Source of the DNA: Verrucomicrobiota bacterium
GTDB lineage: Bacteria; Verrucomicrobiota; Verrucomicrobiia; Limisphaerales; J093
Direction of reading: 5' to 3'
Assembly (NCBI GenBank): GCA_016716505.1
Contig: JADJWF010000001.1
Location: 1 to 64,000 of the forward strand
Length of the DNA stretch: 64,000 nt
The notes beneath the pieces were generated by a model. That model was not told where the DNA came from, did not search any database, and saw only the letters and a program-made list of their open reading frames with translations. Both the position numbers and the translations under genes were made by a program. This document shows, piece by piece, positions 1-9,197 of the stretch (position 1 is the stretch's first letter; each line of letters begins with the position of its first letter).

Positions 1-472
1 GCGTCGAGTGCGCACCACCGTTGATGACATTGGCCATCGGCACCGGAAGCACCTTGGCGTTGGTGCCGCCGAGGTAGCGGAACAGGGGCTGCTGCAGCTC
101 TTCCGCGGCCGCTTTGGCAGTGGCAAGCGAGACGGCAAGGATGGCGTTGGCGCCAAGCTTCGACTTGGTGTCCGTGCCGTCGAGCTCGAGCATCGCCCGG
201 TCCACCGCCACCTGGTCCTGGGCTTCCATGCCGCGGAGCTTCGGAAGGATCTTCCCGGTGATGTTGGCCACGGCCTTCTGGACACCCTTGCCGCCGAAGC
301 GTTTCTTGTCGCCGTCCCGAAGTTCGATGGCTTCATTTTCGCCCGTGCTCGCACCGCTGGGCACGGCGGCGCGGCCGATGACGCCGCTGTCAAGGATGAC
401 GTCGGCTTCGACGGTGGGGTTGCCCCGGGAGTCAAGAATTTCGCGTGCTTTGATGTCGTAGATGGTGCTCAT
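1..472 (-). CDS. eno: Enolase, N-terminal part (runs off the window start)
   Basis: Reading leftwards from the ATG at 470-472, the product begins MSTIYDIKAREILDSRGNPT, the invariant enolase N-terminus. It continues with VPSGASTGENEA, the flexible active-site loop, and with the KLGANAILAVSLA helix. Enolase interconverts 2-phosphoglycerate and phosphoenolpyruvate in cytosolic glycolysis. About 157 of the usual ~430 residues are present; the TIM-barrel catalytic half lies outside the window. The start is fixed by agreement with the family N-terminus. No partner gene is visible upstream, where ~890 bp are without a recognisable gene. Confidence 0.97.
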   Translation of the reverse strand, partial: MSTIYDIKAREILDSRGNPTVEADVILDSGVIGRAAVPSGASTGENEAIELRDGDKKRFGGKGVQKAVANITGKILPKLRGMEAQDQVAVDRAMLELDGTDTKSKLGANAILAVSLATAKAAAEELQQPLFRYLGGTNAKVLPVPMANVINGGAHST

Positions 473-1365
473 GGTTCGTGTCCTTTTGCGTTTCCGATGT
501 GAATGCCGAGTGGCGCGGCGAGTGTCGGTGCGCCCCCCCCAAGCGTCAAGGCGAACCCGGTCCAGGGTTTTCAAAACTGGAAAGAATGTGGGAGCAAAAA
601 CTGGACTGGTCCCGGGCAGGCGTTCGGCGGCGGCGTGTGGGCCGGGCATGTTTCCCCAACGGTCCCCAGGCGGAAGACCCTAAACGCGCCGTTCCAGTGT
701 CCTCGTGGAGCGGGAGAAGAAGGCTGCTTTTGTGGCGGGGTTCTGGACTGCCAGGCTCCTGCACACTCCAGACGCGCTTTCTCGTCAAGCTGATCGCGGA
801 TTCGAGAGACGATTGAGTTGTGCCTGGAGGTCGCGCGGGAGGTTCGAGCCGCCCATCGCGTTCATCGCCGCGCAGCGGGTGACGGTCTGAGCCGGCCGCG
901 CTTGCCTCGTAGAGATGGAGGCAGAAAAGTCTGGGAAAGGGTTTCGAGAAGACCGCCGAACCATCTGCCGCCTCCGGACGCCGGGGTCGCGTTTGGATTC
1001 ACAACCGGGCACCCTCGGCCAGCCGCCGGTGATCCGAGACGTGAGGGGTGGCAGACACCCGGGCTGTCGGGTGGGGACGTCGCCGCCAAGCTCCTCACCG
1101 CTTGTCTCTTGGCGGTCCCCGTGGAGGAGGGAATTGCCCGTCGAAATGCGGTCCCAGTTGAAAACGAAGCCGCCGGCCGGAACGCTCAATCGTGGGGCTG
1201 GTGTCACGTTCCATGGGCCGCCACCGGGTCTGGAGGTTAGCCCGGCAGGTGCGCCGTCGCGCCGCCGGCTCACTGGGCGCTCAGGGGGACTGACCTTGAG
1301 GTTCCCGCCAAGACGCCTACGCTCGCGGCGGATCACGAAGCCCCAACCATTTGTCAGCCGCCACC
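473..1365. other. Long gene-poor stretch between enolase and the DUF2130 gene
   Basis: About 890 bp between divergent genes. Open frames exist on both strands because stop codons are rare at this GC content, but their products are Arg/Pro/Gly-rich and lack domain-like composition. The stretch must contain the promoters for eno (leftwards) and for the DUF2130 gene (rightwards). I cannot see a convincing -35/-10 pair, an RNA gene or a terminator. Confidence 0.5.
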
Positions 1366-2636
1366 ATGAACCCGAACGCCATCATCTGTCCGCACTGCAA
1401 GCGCGAGGTGCCCCTGACCGAGGCCGTCGCCCATCAGGTCCGCCAGCAACTCGAACAGGAGCTTGAGGCCCGTCGGCAGCAGCAGGACCGCGCCTTTGCC
1501 GAGAAACCCCGGGAGCAAAAACTGGCCGCCGAACGCAAAGCGCTCGAGGCCGGCCGGCTTGCCCTGGCGGAGGAGGTCGAGCGGCGGCTGCGCGAGGAAC
1601 GGGCCAAACTCGCCACCGAGGCGCGCCAGCAGGCGGAATCGAAGCTGGGGGTGGAACTCCAGGATTTGCGCCTGAAGCTGGCCGACCAGACCCAGCGTCT
1701 CGCCGCCGCGCAAAAGGTTGAACTGGAGTTGCGCCAGCAACGACGCGCCCTCGAGGAGCGGCAGCAGGCCCTTGAACTGGAGGTCGCCCGCAAGCTGGAC
1801 GAGGAACGGGCGCGGATTCGTGAGGCGGCGCGGCAGGCGGCCGCCGAGGAACAGCGATTGCGGCTCGGGGAAAGGAAGCACGTTACCAGTCTCCGCGGCA
1901 AGATCAGACAACGCTCAAACAGAAGGCGGAACAGGGCTCGCAGCAGGCGCAGGGCGAGGCGCTCGAACTCGAGTTCGAGGAACAACTCCGGGCGAGCTTC
2001 CCCACGGATGAAATCATCCCCGTTTCCACCGGCGTGCGCGGCGCGGACGTGCTGCAGCGGGTGCGGACCGAGTCAGGGCAGGATTGCGGCACGATCATCT
2101 GGGAAACCAAGCGCACGCGAAACTGGCAGCGCGGCTGGCTCGCCAAATTGCGCGAGGACCAGCGCGAACACCGCGCCGAGATCGCGGCGCTGTTGACGAT
2201 GGCCCTGCCCCCGGAGGTGAAGAACTTTGCGCTGGTCGAGGGCATTTGGGTGACGGATTTCGCCAGCGCGCCGGGGCTGGCGGCGGCGCTGCGTCAGGGC
2301 CTCATCGCCGTGGCGGGCGCGCGTCGCGCCGAGACCGGCAAACAGGAGAAAGCGCAGGTGCTCTACTCCTACCTTTCGAGCACCGCCTTCCGCCAGCGCA
2401 TCGAGGCGATCGTCGAGGCGTTCGTGACCATGAAGGCCGATTTGGACGCGGAGAAACGCGCGATGACCAAGCAGTGGGCCAAGCGCGAAAAGCAGCTTGA
2501 ACAGGTGGTGCAAACCACGGCGTTGATGTACGGCGATCTGCAGGGGATCGTCGGCCAGACCACCCTGCCGGAAATCGCGACGCTGGAACTGCCTGGCGCG
2601 GGCGAGACCGGTGATCGGTCGGGCGGGGCAGCTTGA
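1366..2636 (+). pseudogene. DUF2130 family protein, reading frame broken by a frameshift
   Basis: The 5' part (ATG at 1366) encodes an N-terminal zinc-binding CPHC motif in NAIICPHCKREVPL, then a long Glu/Arg/Gln-rich coiled coil. From about 1905 the coding potential moves to another frame, reading KQKAEQGSQQAQGEALELE, then GVRGADVLQRV, GTIIWETKRTRNW and LVEGIWVTDFA, all typical of the DUF2130 C-terminal domain, to the stop at 2634-2636. The break lies around 1875-1910, with a net shift of -1 or +2. Intact relatives are single proteins of about 400-430 residues, which matches the combined length. The C-terminal domain is thought to be nuclease-like; its role in the cell is not known to me. 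Either the gene is dead or an indel is wrong in this sequence. A TTG at 1351 is an alternative start. Confidence 0.8.
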
Positions 2637-2670
2637 CGGGTGCAACCGCCGGGCGTAAGGCTTCTCTACG

Positions 2671-3327
2671 ATGCAAGTCGTTGAACAAGCGCCTTCCCTG
2701 ACGGCCACTCCTGCGGCGTACCTGCCTCCGCTGGAGAACGGGGAGCGCCTGCGGTCCGGCGAGTTCCTGCGGCGCTACGAAGCCATGCCGGAAGTCAAGA
2801 AGGCCGAACTGGTGGAAGGGAAGGTGTATATGGGATCGCCGGTGAGAGCGGATCTGCACGCTGAACCTGACGGGCTGATTCATCTGTGGTTGGCCACTTA
2901 CGCGTCGAGATCGGCTGGGGTTAAATTTTACCCGAACACCACCCTCCTGCTCGACGCCGACAACACGTTTCAGCCGGACGCGGTTTTGTGCCTGCCTCCG
3001 GAGCGTGGGGGACGCACGCGCATCAACGCCAAAGGCTACCTCACCGGCGCGCCGGAGCTGGTGGCAGAGATCGCCGCCAGTTCCGCCTCACTGGATCTGC
3101 AGGAGAAACTGCACGTGTACCGCCGGTGCGGCGTCAACGAATACCTGGTGTGGCGAACCGCCGAAAACCGTTTCGACTGGTTTCTGCTCGAGGACGAGGA
3201 TTATCACCCGCAGACCCTTGGCCCCGACGGGCTGTTGCGGAGCCGTGTTTTCGTCGGCCTCACGCTCGACCCCGCCGCGTTGCTCGCCCGCGATGGCGCG
3301 CGATTGCTGGCGAGCCTTGCCAAGTAG
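2671..3327 (+). CDS. Uma2 family (DUF820) PD-(D/E)XK endonuclease-like protein
   Basis: The 218-residue protein has the usual Uma2 length and layout. An N-terminal ELVEGKVYMGSP strand-turn comes first, then PNTTLLLD and FQPDAVLCLP with the presumed catalytic Asp103, then APELVAEIAASSAS with Glu133, and a Lys146-containing helix before YRRCGVNEYLVW. These residues form the PD-(D/E)XK core. Members are abundant in cyanobacteria and Verrucomicrobia, and many are linked to restriction-like or mobile DNA; the true substrate is unknown. It lies 34 bp after the broken DUF2130 gene and converges with the next gene. Family assignment is firm, function is not. Confidence 0.85.
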   Translation: MQVVEQAPSLTATPAAYLPPLENGERLRSGEFLRRYEAMPEVKKAELVEGKVYMGSPVRADLHAEPDGLIHLWLATYASRSAGVKFYPNTTLLLDADNTFQPDAVLCLPPERGGRTRINAKGYLTGAPELVAEIAASSASLDLQEKLHVYRRCGVNEYLVWRTAENRFDWFLLEDEDYHPQTLGPDGLLRSRVFVGLTLDPAALLARDGARLLASLAK

Positions 3328-3401
3328 CTCTTCGGACGACTCGCGGGGCCACCGTGGTTTCCCCGGGGCGGGTCTCCCGCCGCCGCACTTCCCCGCGGCG
3401 C

Positions 3402-4631
3402 TCAGGGCAGATCCACGCGCACCAGTGTCCCTTGTTTGTTGCGGGCAAACACGCGGTTGCCGGCGACCAGCGGCGCCGTCCAGCTTTCGCCGCCGAGCAC
3501 CTGAATCCGGCCGGTTTCGCGGTAGCCGGACGGGTCGGGCTGGACCACCACCAACTCGCCGCGGGCGGTGAGGATCAACAAGCGCTGATCCACCAAGGTC
3601 AGGTTCGCAAAGCCAAAACGCTCCCGGGCCCAGACGACCTCGCCATCGGCCAGGCGCAGGCACCGCAGTTCACAGCGCCCGCCGTCCTGCTGGTTACCGT
3701 CAATCCCGTAGAGGTGCTCACCCACCACCGCGAGATTGGCGAAATGGCTGCGTAGATTCTTGTTGGCCCACAGTGGTTCACCCGCGGATCCGATTCGAAC
3801 CACCCGGGTGCCGTAGCCGTAGCCACCACTCAAGACCACCCGGTCGCCGGCAAGGAACGGTTCGGCCGACGTCACCCCGTACGGCACTTCCCAAGGTGTG
3901 GCCCACACGAGCTTGCCGTCGGCCGGGTCCACGATCACCCACTGACTTTCGTTCGCCAGCGAGACCAGTTGGCGGCCCTGATAGATGACCGGCTGCGGCG
4001 TGGTGTAGCCCGAGGTGCCCACGGGCTCGGTCTTCCAGACCGTGGAGGCGCGCGAGGTGGATTTCCAGGCGACCTCGCCGCTCGATGCCCGGATCGCCAG
4101 GCCGTGATCGCCCACCGACCAGATCAGCAGGTCGTTCCACCGCAGCGGCGAACCGCTGAAGCCCCAGTACGGTGGCTTCTCGCCGACTTCCCCGGGGAGG
4201 TCGCGCCACCAACGCAAGCGGCCGGTGGCCGCGTCCAGACACAATAGCCGGCCATCGCGGCTGAGCGTGTACACGGCGCCCGCGTGAACAAATGGCGTGG
4301 CGCGCGGCCCCGGTTCGTCGGGTTTGGCGATGCCCATCGCCCGGCACGGATACCGGTACTGCCAGCGGACCTCTCCTCGATCGGCATCGAGAGCGGTCAC
4401 GATGTCTTCGTCGGCAACGTTGCCAAAGGCGAATACTCTGCCGTCGTCCACGGCCACGCTCGAAAAGCCCGCCCCGATCGCAACCTCCCACGCGACCTTC
4501 GGTTCGCGCTGACTCCAGTCCCAGCGATCCGCCAGCCCGACCCCGGCAGCCAGCCCGGCGACCAGGACGAACGTCCGCCCCATGCGCTGTGCCTGGCGCG
4601 GCACCCATCGAGAGAGAATGACTTTGCTCAT
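3402..4631 (-). CDS. Secreted or anchored PQQ-like beta-propeller protein
   Basis: A 409-residue protein from ATG 4631, beginning MSKVILSRWVPRQAQR, then a hydrophobic stretch (FVLVAGLAAGVGLA) that is a signal peptide or N-terminal anchor. The rest is blades of the PQQ/outer-membrane-assembly type, with repeats such as DGRLLCLDAATGRLRW, DGKLVWATPW and LADGEVVWARE. The fold is that of BamB and quinoprotein propellers. No dehydrogenase ligands for PQQ can be identified, so a structural or binding role outside the cytoplasm is more likely than catalysis. It lies 41 bp downstream of the P-type ATPase on the same strand and could be the last gene of that transcript. A longer in-frame extension into the ATPase gene is rejected. 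Confidence 0.8.
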   Translation of the reverse strand: MSKVILSRWVPRQAQRMGRTFVLVAGLAAGVGLADRWDWSQREPKVAWEVAIGAGFSSVAVDDGRVFAFGNVADEDIVTALDADRGEVRWQYRYPCRAMGIAKPDEPGPRATPFVHAGAVYTLSRDGRLLCLDAATGRLRWWRDLPGEVGEKPPYWGFSGSPLRWNDLLIWSVGDHGLAIRASSGEVAWKSTSRASTVWKTEPVGTSGYTTPQPVIYQGRQLVSLANESQWVIVDPADGKLVWATPWEVPYGVTSAEPFLAGDRVVLSGGYGYGTRVVRIGSAGEPLWANKNLRSHFANLAVVGEHLYGIDGNQQDGGRCELRCLRLADGEVVWARERFGFANLTLVDQRLLILTARGELVVVQPDPSGYRETGRIQVLGGESWTAPLVAGNRVFARNKQGTLVRVDLP

Positions 4632-4672
4632 GGCGGCAAAAGTGATCCACCAGCACGGAAAGGCAACCCAAC

Positions 4673-7429
4673 TCAAGGCCGGCTCGCTGCCGGAACTCCG
4701 CGCGGTGGCGCACCGGCGGCCGACCGCCGGTTCACCAATGCTTTCTGGACTTCCACGACCACGAACGCGGCTGCGCTGAGGGCCCCAATGCGGAGCCATT
4801 CTTCCAGGCCGATCGGCGCGGTCTGGAACAACGCGTTCAGGAATGGCAGATACGTGATGCCAGCCTGCAGCAGGAGCATCCCGGCGATGCCCAGCCACAG
4901 CGAGCCATTGCGGAAGAACCCGATGGCGAAGACGGAGTGGCGCAGGGATCGGCAGTTGATCAGGTACACTGACTGGATGAAGGCCACCGTGTTGAGCGCC
5001 ACCGTCCGTGCGGAATCAATCCCGGCGCCCCGATTCAACTCCCACTGGAACAGACCGAACGCGGCAACGAGGATGAGCAGACCCACCAAGACCACCTGCC
5101 CGAGCATCTGGCCCGTCAGGATCGGTGCGTTCGGAGCGCGCGGCGGGCGTTGCATGAGATCCCGCTCCTTCGGTTCCAGGGCCAGGAACAGCCCCAGCAC
5201 GCCGCCGGTGGTCATGTTAATCCACAACACCTGCAACGGCAGAATCGGCAGCGTGGCCCCGACCAGCGCGGCGGCCAGGATGACCAGGCCCTGGCCCACG
5301 TTGCTGGGCAGCGCCCAGGTGATGATCTTGGTCAGATTGTCGAAAACATTGCGCCCCTCCTCCACGGCGGCCTCGATGGACGCGAAGTTGTCGTCAGTCA
5401 GGACCATGTCTGAAGCTTCTTTGGCCACCTCGGTTCCCGTGATGCCCATCGCCACGCCGATGTTCGCCTGCTTGAGCGCCGGACCGTCATTGACGCCATC
5501 GCCGGTCATCGCCACCACGTGGCCCCGCTCTTGGAGCGCCTCGACCAACCGGAGCTTCTGTTCCGGCGCGACCCGGGCGAACACCGAGACCTTTTCGGCG
5601 GCCTCGATCAACTGTTCATCCGACAATGCGGCCAGGTCCTTCCCAGTCAGCGCCGCTGGTTGGTCGGCCCCGGTAGTGGTGCCCGCCAGTCCCAGTTGGC
5701 GTCCGATGGCCACGGCCGTCCCGGCGTGGTCGCCGGTGATCATTTTCACCTGGATGCCCGCGCGGTGACAGGCCGCCACCGCCTCGATCGCCTCCGGCCG
5801 CGGCGGGTCAATCATCCCCTGGAGACCAAGAAAGGTGAACTCGCGCGGCAGGTCGCGCGCGTGAATCCGGCTCGTCGCGGCTGGCACTTCCGCGCGCGCA
5901 AAGGCCAGCACTCGCAGGCCGGCCGCGGCCAGCCGGGCCACCTCGGCCTGGATGCGCTCGCGGTCGAGTGGGACCGTGTCGCCGCGAAGCGTGACGGCCG
6001 ACGAGCACCGTTCGAGCACCACCTCGACGGCACCCTTGAGATAGACCCGTTTGCCTCCGGACTCCCGGTCCTCGTGCAGCGTGGCCATGTATTGATGCTG
6101 TGACTCGAAGGGAATGGCATCCACCCGCGGCCAGCGGGCGGCGGTGGTGTCGCCGCCCAAACCCGCCTTCCGCGCCGCGACGATCAGCGCCACCTCGGTG
6201 GGATCCCCCTGCGCATCCCAGCGGCCGTCTTTCTGGACAAGTGCGCTGTCGTTGCAGAGCAGCCCCGCCAGGAGGCACTCGGACAAGCCCGGAGCCTCGT
6301 CCGGAGCCAGGGGCTTGCCCTCGAACGCCAGGTCGCCCTGTGGCTCATAACCGTTACCGGCCACCTCGACGCGGGCCTCTCCGACCACCACCTGCCGCAC
6401 GGTCATTTGGTTTTGTGTCAGCGTGCCCGTCTTGTCGGAGCAGATCACCGTGGTGCTGCCGAGGGTCTCCACCGCGGGCAACTTGCGGATGATGGCCCGC
6501 CGCCGGGCCATCCGGGCGACGCCAATGGCCAGGGTGACGGTGACCGCCGCCGGCAAACCCTCGGGGATGGAGCCCACGGCCAGCGCGATCGCCGAGGACA
6601 CGATGTCGTCCAGCGGCTCACGTCGCCACAGGCCCAGGGCGAAGACGATCGCGGCCAGGACGAGGATCGCAACGAGCAGCTTGTGACCAAACGCGGCCAT
6701 CTTGCGGGTCAAGGGCGTTTCCAGGCTCGGCGCCGCTGCGATCATTTCCGAGATGCGTCCGACCTCGGTGTGGTCGCCGGTGTTGACGACCACCCCGCGC
6801 CCCTGCCCATAGGTCACGAGTGTCGAGGCGTAAGCCATGTTGGCGCGGTCGGCCAGGGGCGTCTCCGGCGGCAACTCCGCGTCGGCGCTCTTCTCCACGG
6901 CGGTGGACTCGCCGGTGAGCGCCGCTTCGGCCACCTGCAGGTCACGGGTGGCGACCAATCGCAGGTCGGCCGGCACCTTGTCGCCGGAGGACAGCAGCAC
7001 GAGGTCGCCGGGAACCAGTTCGGTCGAGGGCACCCGCACCGTTTTACCGGCGCGGATCACGTTGGTTTCGGTCACCAGGCTTTGGGCCAGCGCCTCGATG
7101 GCGCGCTCGGCCTTGGCTTCCTGGAGGTAGCCAATCCACGCGTTGACCAGCACCACCCCGAAAATCACCGCTGCGTCCACGTAGCCAGCCATGAGCAGCT
7201 TGACGCCTCCCGCGGCGAGCAGCAGGTAAATGAGGGGATTATGGAACTGGGCGAGAAAACGCTGCCACGCGCTGCGACCTTTCCGGGGCGTGAGCTCATT
7301 TGGCCCGAACCGCTGCCGCCGATGCTTGATCTCGAAGAGGTCGAGACCCTTCTCCGGGTCGGTTTCGAGAAGTTGGGCCACCTCCGCGGGTGGCAGGTGG
7401 TGCCAGTGATGGCCGATTAGTTCGTGCAT
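4673..7429 (-). CDS. P-type cation-transporting ATPase (P2 type, CtpF-like)
   Basis: A 918-residue membrane ATPase. It has the N-terminal cation ATPase domain, actuator loop TGES (172-175), the PEGLP motif of helix M4 (289-293), the phosphorylation motif CSDKTGTLTQNQM with Asp332, a KGA nucleotide-domain motif, and the hinge MTGDGVNDGPALK. Helix M6 reads LWINMTTGGVLGLFLALEP, lacking the Asp that SERCA pumps use for Ca; this resembles the mycobacterial CtpF-type subgroup. It probably exports a cation (Na, Ca or similar) from the cytoplasm. It follows the Mrp-type antiporter operon by 19 bp and probably shares its transcript, suggesting a joint role in ion homeostasis. The ATG at 7429 is preferred; an upstream TTG/GTG start would overlap the preceding gene. 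Confidence 0.92.
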   Translation of the reverse strand: MHELIGHHWHHLPPAEVAQLLETDPEKGLDLFEIKHRRQRFGPNELTPRKGRSAWQRFLAQFHNPLIYLLLAAGGVKLLMAGYVDAAVIFGVVLVNAWIGYLQEAKAERAIEALAQSLVTETNVIRAGKTVRVPSTELVPGDLVLLSSGDKVPADLRLVATRDLQVAEAALTGESTAVEKSADAELPPETPLADRANMAYASTLVTYGQGRGVVVNTGDHTEVGRISEMIAAAPSLETPLTRKMAAFGHKLLVAILVLAAIVFALGLWRREPLDDIVSSAIALAVGSIPEGLPAAVTVTLAIGVARMARRRAIIRKLPAVETLGSTTVICSDKTGTLTQNQMTVRQVVVGEARVEVAGNGYEPQGDLAFEGKPLAPDEAPGLSECLLAGLLCNDSALVQKDGRWDAQGDPTEVALIVAARKAGLGGDTTAARWPRVDAIPFESQHQYMATLHEDRESGGKRVYLKGAVEVVLERCSSAVTLRGDTVPLDRERIQAEVARLAAAGLRVLAFARAEVPAATSRIHARDLPREFTFLGLQGMIDPPRPEAIEAVAACHRAGIQVKMITGDHAGTAVAIGRQLGLAGTTTGADQPAALTGKDLAALSDEQLIEAAEKVSVFARVAPEQKLRLVEALQERGHVVAMTGDGVNDGPALKQANIGVAMGITGTEVAKEASDMVLTDDNFASIEAAVEEGRNVFDNLTKIITWALPSNVGQGLVILAAALVGATLPILPLQVLWINMTTGGVLGLFLALEPKERDLMQRPPRAPNAPILTGQMLGQVVLVGLLILVAAFGLFQWELNRGAGIDSARTVALNTVAFIQSVYLINCRSLRHSVFAIGFFRNGSLWLGIAGMLLLQAGITYLPFLNALFQTAPIGLEEWLRIGALSAAAFVVVEVQKALVNRRSAAGAPPRGVPAASRP

Positions 7430-7448
7430 GGTGTGACCTCCGTTGGAC

Positions 7449-9197
7449 TCAGTGGCCCGCCCGCGCCAGCAAGGCGGTGAGCAGACCAAACAGCAGCAGC
7501 CAGACGACTCCGACGACCGGCCAGGCCCGCAAGCGCGACTCCACGTCGGTCACCGCGCTGGCTGCCCTGGCGGCATACGCGGACCAAAGGACTTCGCGCG
7601 CAGCAGGTGCCGGATCGTCGCTGCGGCCGGCGTCCGAATCATCGCTCCGCGGCCGGCGCAGGGTCAACCGCTCCAGCAGGCGTTCGATGACCACCCCCAT
7701 GTCCCCCGCCGGCAACCAGCGGCTCAAGTCACCGGAAAACCAGCGCCGCAGTCGCGCGCCCAGCGCGGCCAGTGCACCGCCAAAAAGCAGCGGCCACAAT
7801 GCGGACCACAGTTTGTCCGGCGCCAGCTTCGCCGGCAGCAACTCCAGCGCGCCGGGCAACAGCCAGACACCGGCGAGCATGGCTGCCAGCAGCCCCAGCC
7901 ACGGCAGCCACAGGCCGCGCGGGGCGGCCGGTGCGACGTGGCCGGGCCGCGGCCAGACCAGCCACAGAAACCGGGCCATTTTCAACGTCGTGCCGGCCGT
8001 GGCCAGCGGCAGCAACACGCCCAACGCCAGCGCCCAACCTTCCGGCAGGAAGCCGACGTTTGCCTTGAGGGCGGTTTTGGCCAGCGCCCCGCTGGTCAGC
8101 GGGGCCCCGGCCAGGGCCAACGCCGCCAGCAACAACCCCAGACCCGTTAAACTGCGCTGCAGCCGCGTTCGCGCCGCGTGCGCCGGGCCAATGCTCAGGA
8201 AGAGCGAACCCTTGGCCAGCGCGTGGTGCGTCGCGTAGATCAGCACCGCCGCCAGGATCTCGGCCCACGCCTCCGGTCTGAACGCGGCAATGCCGAGACC
8301 GGTCATGATGATGCCCATCTGGCTGATGCTCGAGTAGGCGAGGACGGTTTTCGGATTCGCCTGTGCGACCCCGACCAGCGTGCCCAGAAAGGCCGCGCCG
8401 AGCCCGGCGCCGATGAAGGTGATGCCGCATCCGGGCAAGGGGGCTTCGCCCAACGGCAGGAACCGGATCCAGCCCAGCAGCCCAGCCTTGATCATCGCGC
8501 CGCTCAACACCGCGCTGGCCGGCACGGGAGCGGCCGGGTGCGCCAGGGGCAGCCAGAAGTGCAGCGTGAGGGCGCCCGCCTTGATGCCGAAACCGGCCAG
8601 CAGCAACGGCAACGCCGGCCGGCTGATCACGCCACGATGCAGTTCGGCAATCGTCACGGTATCCCCGGCCACGACAAGAAACACCAGCCCGGTGAGGATC
8701 AGCACCTCGCCCACCATCGCCAGCGCGAGGTAGATGCGCCCGGCCCGAAAGGCCTCGGCGTCGCCGCGATGGAAAACCAGCCCCGCTGACGCCAGCCCCA
8801 TCAAGGCGAACGCGGTGTAAAAGGCGGGAACGTCGCCCGCGAGGATGAGCCCGAAGTTGCCGGCCATCGCCAGCAGGAAAAACAGGTAGAAGCGCCCCGG
8901 ATTCGGATCTTTGGCCAGATAGCCCCGCGCGTACCAGCCGGAGGCCAGGTATAGGACGCTGGTGAACGCGAGAAACACCCGACCCACCGCGTCCAGTTCC
9001 AGCACGGGATGGTCGAGCCACGGCAGACTCCACTGCGCCCCGGCGGGGTTGGCCCAGGCGAGCACCAGCGCCGGTGCCGCCGCCAGCGGGGTGGCGCGCT
9101 TCACTCCCTCGCGCCACGGTCGCACGCTCAGCAAAAGCGCCATCACCGCGGGGGTTGCGACAGCGAGCAGGGACAGGGAAGCGGTCGCGACGTTCAT
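7449..9197 (-). CDS. NuoL/M/N-like antiporter subunit (third MrpD-type paralogue)
   Basis: A 582-residue polytopic membrane protein of the proton-conducting membrane transporter family. The core shows the Lys-bearing helix and GIKAGALTLHFWLPLAHPAA, then SGAMIKAGLLG and VLAYSSISQMG, the discontinuous-helix motifs of MrpD/NuoM. A long C-terminal extension follows, with Asp/Ser/Arg-rich DDSDAGRSDDPAP and a final transmembrane helix ending LLARAGH. The start at 9197 overlaps the stop of the previous antiporter gene in an ATGA (9194-9197), so translation is probably coupled. It would form one of three ion-translocating modules in a large Mrp-like complex. It lacks quinone-oxidoreductase partner genes, so a Nuo function is unlikely. 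Confidence 0.85.
   Translation of the reverse strand: MNVATASLSLLAVATPAVMALLLSVRPWREGVKRATPLAAAPALVLAWANPAGAQWSLPWLDHPVLELDAVGRVFLAFTSVLYLASGWYARGYLAKDPNPGRFYLFFLLAMAGNFGLILAGDVPAFYTAFALMGLASAGLVFHRGDAEAFRAGRIYLALAMVGEVLILTGLVFLVVAGDTVTIAELHRGVISRPALPLLLAGFGIKAGALTLHFWLPLAHPAAPVPASAVLSGAMIKAGLLGWIRFLPLGEAPLPGCGITFIGAGLGAAFLGTLVGVAQANPKTVLAYSSISQMGIIMTGLGIAAFRPEAWAEILAAVLIYATHHALAKGSLFLSIGPAHAARTRLQRSLTGLGLLLAALALAGAPLTSGALAKTALKANVGFLPEGWALALGVLLPLATAGTTLKMARFLWLVWPRPGHVAPAAPRGLWLPWLGLLAAMLAGVWLLPGALELLPAKLAPDKLWSALWPLLFGGALAALGARLRRWFSGDLSRWLPAGDMGVVIERLLERLTLRRPRSDDSDAGRSDDPAPAAREVLWSAYAARAASAVTDVESRLRAWPVVGVVWLLLFGLLTALLARAGH

Noticed and set aside
785..1336. Possible 183-residue gene on the minus strand
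   Set aside because: Product is Arg/Pro-rich without motifs, overlaps other equally long frames, and has no convincing start.
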